Shown here: positions 1 through 5,434 of the stretch, one piece after another
Numbering within the stretch: the first letter of the stretch is position 1
How the letters are laid out: the number at the start of each line of letters is the position of its first letter
NCBI GenBank assembly: GCA_013153675.1
Contig: JAADEA010000066.1
Span: 1 to 14,593, forward strand
Source of the DNA: Campylobacterota bacterium
Lineage (GTDB): Bacteria; Campylobacterota; Campylobacteria; Campylobacterales; Sulfurovaceae
DNA length: 14,593 nt
Direction: 5' to 3'
The notes under the pieces: generated by a model
What the model was told of the DNA's origin: nothing
Database searches by the model: none
Seen by the model: the letters and a program-made list of their open reading frames with translations, nothing else
Position numbers and translations under genes: made by a program

Positions 1-674
1 TCATCTTTTGCTTTTTGAAGCAGGGCAATAGCTTTTTCTTTATCATTATCATTTATAGTTGATGCTCCTTTAATTAGATCTTGAGCTATTAGGAGTGGAA
101 TTGGAATAACTGCTCTTGTTAGAAGTAGAGTAGAAAATGCTTTCTTAAGATTATTAATAGCTAAATTTTTGTTATCTTTTTTTAAAGCTTCAATTGCCTC
201 TTTGATAGCTTTTGGATATAGATTCATTGGAAGAGATATAATATTTATATCAATTTCATCTTTAAGAGGCATTAAGATATCTCTTGCTACTTGAGTATCG
301 TAATTTTTTAATAGATTAAGGGATAGATCAATTGCCTTTTTTATAGTTTTTGAGTCACCTTCAATTTGAAATACCATTATCTCTTCGTCTAAAGGAATAA
401 GGGTTAATTTTGGATTATTTTTTAATACTTTATTAAATTTTGCATAAGCATCTTCTAATATCTTTTGGGCATCTTTTAGCTTGTTTTGTTGAATTAAAGC
501 AAGCGCCTTTATTGTCTCTTGCATAGCAATACCAACTGCTTTTGGACTATCTTTAAGATCGTTTGAGTGTTTTTTAATCTCTTTTGAGATTAACTCTTTT
601 TTTGAAGCCTCTTTATAGTTGTTTGCATTAACCAATAAAGAAGAGGCTAATAGCACAAGCAATGTTTTTTTCAT
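1..674 (-). CDS. YfdX family protein, secreted (partial, C-terminus beyond window)
   Basis: The reading frame is open from an ATG at 674 to the window edge, giving 224 codons without a stop, so the C-terminus is missing. It begins with a clear Sec signal peptide (MKKTLLVLLASSLLVNA, probable cleavage after residue 17), so the mature protein should be periplasmic. The rest is helical and Lys-rich with the pattern I associate with the YfdX family: a conserved IPL-rich middle segment, then a helix with SLPMNLYPKAIKEA, then TRAVIPIPLLIAQDLI. In enterobacteria YfdX is linked to acid and other stress responses, but its biochemistry is poorly defined. A good ribosome binding site (AAAGGAG) lies 6 bases upstream. 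The gene is divergent from the regulator operon starting at 818 and shares with it a box-containing promoter region. The family call rests on pattern memory and not on an alignment. Confidence 0.75.
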   Translation of the reverse strand, partial: MKKTLLVLLASSLLVNANNYKEASKKELISKEIKKHSNDLKDSPKAVGIAMQETIKALALIQQNKLKDAQKILEDAYAKFNKVLKNNPKLTLIPLDEEIMVFQIEGDSKTIKKAIDLSLNLLKNYDTQVARDILMPLKDEIDINIISLPMNLYPKAIKEAIEALKKDNKNLAINNLKKAFSTLLLTRAVIPIPLLIAQDLIKGASTINDNDKEKAIALLQKAKD

Positions 675-704
675 AGTTTACTCCTTTGGTGATTTTGTAT
701 TAAA

Positions 705-710
705 ACTATA
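705..710 (-). promoter_or_regulatory. -10 element for the YfdX gene
   Basis: Read on the minus strand this is TATAGT, 31 bases upstream of the ATG at 674. With -12 to -7 at 710-705 the transcript would start near 698. The centre of the first GTTAG-N4-CTAAC box (739.5) then falls at -41.5, the usual position for a class II Crp/Fnr activator. There is no good -35 hexamer, which fits activator dependence. Confidence 0.5.
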
Positions 711-732
711 TTAAGATTGAAAAAATTTGTCT

Positions 733-746
733 GTTAGCTAACTAAC
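733..746. promoter_or_regulatory. Crp/Fnr-type operator, box 1 (GTTAG-CTAA-CTAAC)
   Basis: This is a 14-bp inverted repeat with perfect 5-base arms and a 4-base spacer, the 5-4-5 layout of FNR (TTGAT-N4-ATCAA) and Campylobacter NssR (TTAAC-N4-GTTAA) sites. It faces the YfdX promoter at about -41.5. A second copy follows 2 bp later. The likely binder is the Crp/Fnr-family protein encoded at 1317-2060. Confidence 0.6.
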
Positions 747-748
747 AT

Positions 749-762
749 GTTAGCTCTCTAAC
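749..762. promoter_or_regulatory. Crp/Fnr-type operator, box 2 (GTTAG-CTCT-CTAAC)
   Basis: This is the second copy of the 5-4-5 inverted repeat, with arms identical to box 1 and a different spacer. The two centres are 16 bp apart. Between them the inner arms form the perfect palindrome CTAACATGTTAG (742-753). Box 2 is about -41.5 from the plus-strand promoter if its -10 is TAAAAT (785-790), or -39.5 if it is TATAAA (783-788). Confidence 0.6.
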
Positions 763-782
763 AGCTTGATTTTTGATTTTTT

Positions 783-790
783 TATAAAAT
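783..790 (+). promoter_or_regulatory. -10 element for the 818-2060 operon
   Basis: TATAAAAT lies 27 bases upstream of the ATG at 818 and downstream of operator box 2. A transcript start near 795-797 is expected. No recognisable -35 is present because the box occupies that place, as expected for an activated promoter. Confidence 0.45.
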
Positions 791-817
791 AGTTTTAAAT
801 AGCCTTAGGAGAAAGAG

Positions 818-1306
818 ATGAAAGAAGAGTACAAAAGAGTGATTAAAAAAGAGTTAGAAGAGAAAAAAGGGAATATTGATGAGTTTAGAGACTCTATAAA
901 AGAGTTATATATAGATATGTTTTTAAAATCTAAAAGATCTGGAGAATCGATTGAGAGTTTTATATATGACTTTTTAGACTCTTTATATATAGTTTTAAAA
1001 GAGGCAAATATAGAACCTCAAGAGATAATAAGAGAGCTATTTATTGAATTTGGAGAGATATTTTTAGATTTTTCTAAAAGAGATTTAGAAGATGAACTTC
1101 ATAATATATGGTTGGCAAAAAGTAGATTAAAAAATTTAATTGATTCTCAAAAAATAGATTTTAAATTATTAATTAATTCAATTTCAGCTTTTATAGAAGA
1201 TAGAGAGCTAAAGGGTGTAAAAAGAGATTTTTATCTTCAAAAAAATATTTTATTTAAAAAGTTAAATAGATTATTAAAAGGCTTTATCTATAATAGTAGA
1301 AGATAA
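818..1306 (+). CDS. Uncharacterised helical protein, first gene of the Crp/Fnr operon
   Basis: This 162-residue protein is not recognised. It is rich in Lys, Glu, Ile and Leu with almost continuous predicted helix, and has no signal peptide, no transmembrane segment, no cysteine and no recognisable catalytic motif. A cytoplasmic helical bundle or adaptor is the most that can be said. Translation starts at an ATG 8 bases after AGGAG. It is followed after 10 bases by the Crp/Fnr regulator, so the two are almost certainly co-transcribed. It is divergent from the YfdX gene across the twin operator boxes. The arrangement suggests a role in the same response, perhaps as a partner or effector of the regulon, but that is inference from position alone. 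Confidence 0.8.
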   Translation: MKEEYKRVIKKELEEKKGNIDEFRDSIKELYIDMFLKSKRSGESIESFIYDFLDSLYIVLKEANIEPQEIIRELFIEFGEIFLDFSKRDLEDELHNIWLAKSRLKNLIDSQKIDFKLLINSISAFIEDRELKGVKRDFYLQKNILFKKLNRLLKGFIYNSRR

Positions 1307-1316
1307 AAGGAGAGTG

Positions 1317-2060
1317 ATGAGAGTTTTGGATAAAAAAAGTGAGTTTGATAAGATTTTTAAAAGTCTAAAAGAATCTTTTTTATTTTCAAAAGTTGAAGAT
1401 GAAATATTAAAGCTTATTATAAAAGAGTGTGAATATATAGGGTGGGAAAAAGGAGAGAATATTCCTCCTGATATTGGTAATAAAAAGTGCTTTTTTATTG
1501 TAGAAGGAAGAATGAAAATTACTCAAATTGATCCTAAAAGTGGAAGAAGTGTAGCTCTTTTTCTATTAAAAAATGGAGATGTATTTGATATCTTTACCCT
1601 TTTAGATGGAAAGGAACATACAGTTTTTCCAGTTCCAATAGATAATATGAAGCTTCTTTCTATCTCTTTAGAGAGAGCAAGAGAGTGGCTTAGAATGTAT
1701 CCTAAATTTAATGAGACTTTCTTGCCATATTTAGGAAATATGTTAAGAGAACTTGAATCTTTTAGTGAATCTTTAATTTTTCATGATACTGCAACTCGTC
1801 TTGCAAATTTAATCTTAAGGCATACTCTAAAGTGTAAAGATGAGAATGATGGTATCTATCCTGTAAAGCTTATTAATAATTTATCTCACGAATCTTTAGC
1901 AGAATTAATCGGCTCAGTTAGATCAGTAGTAACTCAACAGTTAAAAAAGTTAAAAGAAGAGGAGATATTAATTTCTAAAAAAGGTAAAATGGCTATTAAG
2001 AATTTAGAGAAGCTAATTAAAAAGTGTGATCTATTTGGCTCTATTAAAGATAAAAAATAG
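1317..2060 (+). CDS. Crp/Fnr-family transcriptional regulator
   Basis: This is a 247-residue regulator with an N-terminal cyclic-nucleotide-binding-type beta barrel (about 20-130), a long dimerisation helix (about 134-170) and a C-terminal winged helix (about 185-235). The helix-turn-helix is at 189-212. The recognition helix aligns with CRP so that R180 is kept (R202) while E181 becomes S203 and R185 becomes Q207, predicting a DNA site different from CRP or FNR. There is no N-terminal cysteine cluster as in FNR (cysteines at 38, 59, 173 and 238 only), and the cAMP-pocket Arg-Ser/Thr signature is not seen, so the signal is unknown. A GTG at 1314 is only 1 base from the AGGAG at 1308-1312; the ATG at 1317 is 4 bases away and is preferred. 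It probably binds the boxes at 733-762 and so controls its own operon and the YfdX gene. NssR of Campylobacter is the closest functional analogy I can offer. Confidence 0.85.
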   Translation: MRVLDKKSEFDKIFKSLKESFLFSKVEDEILKLIIKECEYIGWEKGENIPPDIGNKKCFFIVEGRMKITQIDPKSGRSVALFLLKNGDVFDIFTLLDGKEHTVFPVPIDNMKLLSISLERAREWLRMYPKFNETFLPYLGNMLRELESFSESLIFHDTATRLANLILRHTLKCKDENDGIYPVKLINNLSHESLAELIGSVRSVVTQQLKKLKEEEILISKKGKMAIKNLEKLIKKCDLFGSIKDKK

Positions 2061-2095
2061 CTACTTTTGTTGCATATATTAAAAAATAAATCTAT

Positions 2096-2101
2096 TATAA
2101 T
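2096..2101 (+). promoter_or_regulatory. -10 element for the 2124-3535 gene pair
   Basis: A perfect TATAAT lies 22 bases before the ATG at 2124, in the 63-bp gap after the regulator gene. The nearest -35-like hexamer is TTGCAT (2070-2075), with a long 20-base spacer. The pair therefore probably has its own promoter. Confidence 0.45.
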
Positions 2102-2123
2102 TGATCTTAAAAAAGGAGATTGA

Positions 2124-2807
2124 ATGAGTAGCGATATTAAAGAGATAATGCTTTTAAATACATTGGTTTTTGAGACACTTGGAAGTCCAGAGGCTGCAAG
2201 GGAATTTAAATTAAAGAGTCTAAAAAAGTGGGGTTTTGATCTGGTTTTTGGAAAAGTAGAGGGGGAAGAGGGATATTTTATAAGCCAAGATAAGAAAGAG
2301 GGAGATAAGTTTGAGTTAAATGGAGAGAGATTTGAAGTTATTGAAATTTTAAAGGAACTTCCAAAAAACAAAAAAGTCTTTGCTCATATTGAGATGATGG
2401 AGGGTAGAGCCTATTTATTTGTAGATTTGGTAGAAAAAGAGGATAAAGTCTCTTTATTGCAATTGCCAGCAGGTGAGATACTATTAGCATTTTTAAAGAA
2501 ACATAAATTTATGAAGATTATAGAGGCAATTAGAGATTTAGGAAGTGCGGCACGATTAGTAAAGTCAAATAGAAGTGAGGGGAAACCTTATAGTTTTGAA
2601 GAGTTGCCACCAGTTCCAAGAAGATTTTTAAGAGAGGCAAAAAAGATAGAAAAAGAGATGGGGTTTGGAAGAATATCAATGGCATACTTTGGCGAGGATA
2701 AGGAGAGAAGAGATCAATATAATATTGAGTGGATGGTTCCAACTATTGCCCTTTTTGATGAACATATAGCTCAAAAAATAGATAAAACTTTAGCGGAGCT
2801 TGGATAA
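2124..2807 (+). CDS. Hypothetical protein, coupled to the downstream RAMP-like gene
   Basis: I do not recognise this 227-residue protein. The first ~105 residues look like a mixed alpha/beta domain with several short strands; residues ~110-145 are strongly helical; a Pro-rich turn (ELPPVPRR, near 161-168) leads to a charged helical C-terminal part. It has no signal peptide, membrane segment or cysteine. The start is well supported by AAGGAG 5-6 bases upstream of the ATG. Its stop codon overlaps the start of the next gene in TAATG, so the two are translationally coupled and probably act together. A promoter-like TATAAT sits just upstream. Codon use matches the neighbours, with no sign of recent transfer. 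Confidence 0.8.
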   Translation: MSSDIKEIMLLNTLVFETLGSPEAAREFKLKSLKKWGFDLVFGKVEGEEGYFISQDKKEGDKFELNGERFEVIEILKELPKNKKVFAHIEMMEGRAYLFVDLVEKEDKVSLLQLPAGEILLAFLKKHKFMKIIEAIRDLGSAARLVKSNRSEGKPYSFEELPPVPRRFLREAKKIEKEMGFGRISMAYFGEDKERRDQYNIEWMVPTIALFDEHIAQKIDKTLAELG

Positions 2808-3535
2808 TGTTAATTGCACATTGTGGAATAACTTTTGAGAATTTTGATTTTTTAGAAGATGAGAATGACTTTTTTATGCCCAAAAATGAGGTTGTAGAGG
2901 CAATTGAGAGTGCTTTATTGTTCTATTTTACAAAAAGAGATAGAAAATTTCAAAACTTTTTAAAAAGATCTATTTTTGGGATTAAGAAAAAGAGCGATCT
3001 AAAAGAATTGGCAAAAGTTATGAGAGAAGAGCTATTTAGAAGATATGAAATAGAAATTGATGCTCCAAAGAAGATATATTTAGAAAAAGATAATATTGAG
3101 AGGGTAGAAGTTAGAAGATTTGAATATGATAAAGGAGATTTTAGTGCCTCTTTTAGTGCTAAGATCTATAAGGGAGTAATTAAAGATATTAAGATTACTT
3201 CAAAATATTTAGATCAAGAAAAGATAAAATTAGCCTTTTTGGGTTACTCTCAAGCTCTTGCAAATTATGAGCACAAAAGATTAAAAGGCTCTATTTTAGA
3301 AAAATATATAGCTAATCTTCAAAATACTATTGCAAATGAGTGGGAGAGTGCTCTAAGGGTTGGTGCATGGACAAAAAGCCCATCAAAAGGAGATCTACTC
3401 TTTTTTTGGAGAATTAAAGAGGTAAGAGAATATCTCTTAAGAGAGTTTGGATTTGATATTTTGCCAAGAGATACTTTTTTTGTTCCAAAATATAAAGAGT
3501 TTTTAGGATGGTGTGAGTGGTCTTGCTCTAATTAG
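2807..3535 (+). CDS. Hypothetical protein with faint RAMP (Csm5-like) resemblance
   Basis: This 242-residue protein has no confident family. Three short stretches occur in the same order as in Csm5-type RAMP proteins of type III CRISPR effectors: a turn then helix at 24-41 (MPKNEV...ALLFY, compare the YxPGSSIKGAIRTALL motif), LRVGAWTKSPSKGD at 183-196 (compare LGxGTGxxSKT), and PKYKEFLGW at 227-235 (compare PKxRxxxLGW). The key Gly/Ser/Lys residues of the first motif are missing and the protein is shorter than usual for Csm5, so this may be chance or very distant. It starts in a TAATG overlap with the preceding gene. Its last 33 bases overlap the 3' end of the convergent FetB-like gene. The cas6 gene at 13804 is over 10 kb away, so context does not strongly support a CRISPR role. 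Confidence 0.75.
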   Translation: MLIAHCGITFENFDFLEDENDFFMPKNEVVEAIESALLFYFTKRDRKFQNFLKRSIFGIKKKSDLKELAKVMREELFRRYEIEIDAPKKIYLEKDNIERVEVRRFEYDKGDFSASFSAKIYKGVIKDIKITSKYLDQEKIKLAFLGYSQALANYEHKRLKGSILEKYIANLQNTIANEWESALRVGAWTKSPSKGDLLFFWRIKEVREYLLREFGFDILPRDTFFVPKYKEFLGWCEWSCSN

Positions 3536-4228
3536 AAAGTAAGTTCCAATTAAAGAGCTAAAAAGATTGATAGATACTAACATATAGATAATTACTATTT
3601 GATATGAGATAGCCTCAAGAGGAGGGGCACCAGCAAGTAGCATTCCAGTAGTAATACCTGGAATTGCTACTATACCAATAGTTTGTAGCATATTATTAGT
3701 AGGAATTAGGGAGGCTTTAATTGCCTCTTTTTGCATGCTTTTCATTGCTTCGTTATAGGATGCACCTATTGCTATATATGCTTCTATTAACTCTTTTTGA
3801 ATTTTTAGCTCTCTTGATAATCTCTCAATTGTAATTGTATAAGCATTTAGGCTATTTCCAATAATCATACCAGCTATTGGAATAAATTGGTTTGGTTTTA
3901 GAGTAATAATTTTAAATATTAATAGTATTGCCAATATTGAAAGAGTAGATAAAGATAGGCTAATAAGGGCTGCTTTATATGAAAAATTTGTTCTTTTTTT
4001 TGCAATAAGGGCAGAATATGAGAGCATTGCTGCCAATATTAAAATATAATACCAATAGTTTTCTATCTTAAATAAAAATCCTAAAATAAAACCAAGAGCA
4101 CTTAGTTGTAAAAGAGCTCTAATAGAATTTATAATAATCTCTTTATATAATCCAATTTGTAGTTTATATAAAATAAATGATGGAATTAGGACTAAAACAA
4201 AGCTAAAAAGAATAATAGTAATATTCAT
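3503..4228 (-). CDS. fetB: FetB-type (UPF0014) iron-export permease
   Basis: This 241-residue integral membrane protein has about six to seven hydrophobic segments and the family hallmarks: an N-terminal SIRALLQLSALGFILGFLF helix, PIAGMIIGNSLNAYTI near the middle, then ERLSREL...IEAYIAIGASYNEA, and PTNNMLQTIGIVAIPGITTGMLLAGAPP. In E. coli FetB works with the ATPase FetA to export iron and protect against oxidative stress. No FetA-like ATPase is present in this window, so the energy source or partner is unclear. The start ATG follows AAGGAG, which overlaps the stop codon of the upstream TSUP gene (8 bases between the genes), so they form an operon. The 3' end overlaps the convergent gene by 33 bases. 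Confidence 0.85.
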   Translation of the reverse strand: MNITIILFSFVLVLIPSFILYKLQIGLYKEIIINSIRALLQLSALGFILGFLFKIENYWYYILILAAMLSYSALIAKKRTNFSYKAALISLSLSTLSILAILLIFKIITLKPNQFIPIAGMIIGNSLNAYTITIERLSRELKIQKELIEAYIAIGASYNEAMKSMQKEAIKASLIPTNNMLQTIGIVAIPGITTGMLLAGAPPLEAISYQIVIIYMLVSINLFSSLIGTYFLIRARPLTPS

Positions 4229-4236
4229 AAAGCTCC

Positions 4237-4968
4237 TTAAATAAGAGATGAGCCCATTTTTATAGCAATTAAATATAATAAAATAGCAATTATCTTTTTA
4301 ATTTGAGCTTGATTTAATTTAAAGTGCATAAAGTAGTTTCCGATATATCCTCCAATAATTGCTCCAATTGCACTTATAATTAATATATTCCAATCAAATT
4401 TTACAAAACTCATATATGTTAAAAAGGCACTTATGGTTGAAAAAGGTATTACAAAACTCATAGCCACTGCCAATTTTTTAGCATCAAATCCAAATAATAT
4501 TAATATAGGCATTAGTATAGAACCTCCCCCAATTCCCAATAATCCGCTTATAACTCCTACAATAAATGATATAACAATAAGAATATATTTTCTATTTAGA
4601 TGGATCTTTTCTCTCTTTTTGACAAATAGAATCATTGTAGCACTAAATATTAAAAAAATAACAAATAGCCATTTTACTATTTTAGGATCTATAAATTTAG
4701 AAAAATATGCTCCAAATGGGGAGCTAATTAATAGAGTTATTGCCATTGGAAGGGCAAATTTTATATCTAATACACCTCTTTTTAGATTCATTATTGTTGC
4801 TGTAATAGTAGTGGCACTATTTACAAAAAGACCAATAGCTTTTGCAAAGTTAAATTCTATTCCTAAAAAGTGCATTATTGGAACAAGAGCAGTAGCACTT
4901 CCTACTCCTCCAAGAGCAAAGAAGGCAGAAAGAGCGGTTGTTATTACAAAAATTTCTAAATAAAACAT
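4237..4968 (-). CDS. TauE/SafE (TSUP) family membrane transporter
   Basis: This 243-residue protein has about eight transmembrane helices in two related halves. The duplicated Gly-rich motifs are visible: ALGGVGSATALVPIMHFLG near residue 20-38 and GVISGLLGIGGGSILMPILI near 135-155, both diagnostic of the TauE/SafE family. Members move sulfite, sulfoacetate or other organosulfonates and related anions; the substrate here cannot be read from the sequence. A TTG one codon upstream (4971) is in frame, but only 1 base from the GAGGG ribosome site; the ATG at 4968 has a 4-base spacer and is chosen. It is the first gene of an operon with the FetB-like permease. A TATAAT at 5008-5003 (minus) and an overlapping palindrome lie upstream. 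Confidence 0.85.
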   Translation of the reverse strand: MFYLEIFVITTALSAFFALGGVGSATALVPIMHFLGIEFNFAKAIGLFVNSATTITATIMNLKRGVLDIKFALPMAITLLISSPFGAYFSKFIDPKIVKWLFVIFLIFSATMILFVKKREKIHLNRKYILIVISFIVGVISGLLGIGGGSILMPILILFGFDAKKLAVAMSFVIPFSTISAFLTYMSFVKFDWNILIISAIGAIIGGYIGNYFMHFKLNQAQIKKIIAILLYLIAIKMGSSLI

Positions 4969-5002
4969 CAATCCCTCAATAATTTATTAAAATTAGGGCA
5001 AA

Positions 5003-5008
5003 ATTATA
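5003..5008 (-). promoter_or_regulatory. -10 element for the TSUP-fetB operon
   Basis: Read on the minus strand this is a perfect TATAAT, about 35 bases upstream of the ATG at 4968. The -35 is poor. It partly overlaps the inverted repeat at 5005-5021. Confidence 0.5.
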
Positions 5009-5021
5009 TCTATTTGATATA
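5005..5021. promoter_or_regulatory. Palindrome TATATC-N5-GATATA between TSUP and msrB genes
   Basis: Perfect 6-base arms flank a 5-base spacer in the 97-bp divergent gap. It covers part of the TSUP -10 and lies 45 bases before the msrB start, so a repressor bound here could affect both directions. The arms are all but AT-only, so chance is possible in such AT-rich DNA. Confidence 0.3.
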
Positions 5022-5065
5022 GAAAAAGCCTTTATAGAAAAATTTATTTTGTTAAAGGGATTAAA

Positions 5066-5434
5066 ATGTGTAAATGTAAAGAGAAACTAAGTGATTTTGA
5101 AAAGTATGTTATATGTGATAAAGGTACAGAGCCTCCTTTTAAAAATAGGTATTGGAAAGAAAAAAGAGAAGGAGTATATCTTTGTAAATGTTGTAAAACA
5201 CCACTATTTAGTAGTGAGCATAAATTTTTAAGTATGAGTGGATGGCCAAGTTTTTATATTGCAATAGGTGAGATTTTAGAAGCTCCAGATTTTAGAGGTG
5301 GAATGAAGAGAGTTGAGGTTATGTGTGCTAAATGCAAGGCACATTTAGGACATATTTTTGGAGAGAGCAAAACTCCAACCTCTCTTAGATATTGTATTAA
5401 TTCAGTTAGTTTAGAGTTTGTACCAAAAAGTTAA
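5066..5434 (+). CDS. msrB: Peptide-methionine (R)-S-oxide reductase MsrB
   Basis: This 122-residue enzyme is close to a minimal MsrB. It reduces methionine-R-sulfoxide in proteins back to methionine, with thioredoxin as the usual electron donor. Visible motifs are the two zinc-binding CxxC pairs (C40/C43 and C87/C90), the GWPSF substrate loop (59-63), GHIFGE and the catalytic cysteine in RYCINSVSLEF (C110). There is no signal peptide, so it acts in the cytoplasm. Extra cysteines occur at 2, 4 and 17. The start ATG follows AAAGGGA. It is a single gene: divergent from the TSUP operon and convergent with the ABC1 kinase gene, whose stop codon begins at the next base, leaving no gap between the coding regions. 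Confidence 0.95.
   Translation: MCKCKEKLSDFEKYVICDKGTEPPFKNRYWKEKREGVYLCKCCKTPLFSSEHKFLSMSGWPSFYIAIGEILEAPDFRGGMKRVEVMCAKCKAHLGHIFGESKTPTSLRYCINSVSLEFVPKS

Noticed and set aside
1317..2060. Identification of the regulator as FNR or CRP
   Set aside because: The FNR cysteine cluster, the CRP cAMP-pocket signature and the normal contact residues of both are missing.
1934..2371. Minus-strand open frame of 145 codons
   Set aside because: It lies antisense to the end of the regulator gene and the start of the 2124 gene, is rich in Ser, Phe and Asn as expected for a reverse-frame shadow, and has no convincing ribosome site.
4433..4963. Plus-strand open frame of 176 codons
   Set aside because: It is the complement of the TSUP transporter gene, whose Gly-rich family motifs are clear on the minus strand.
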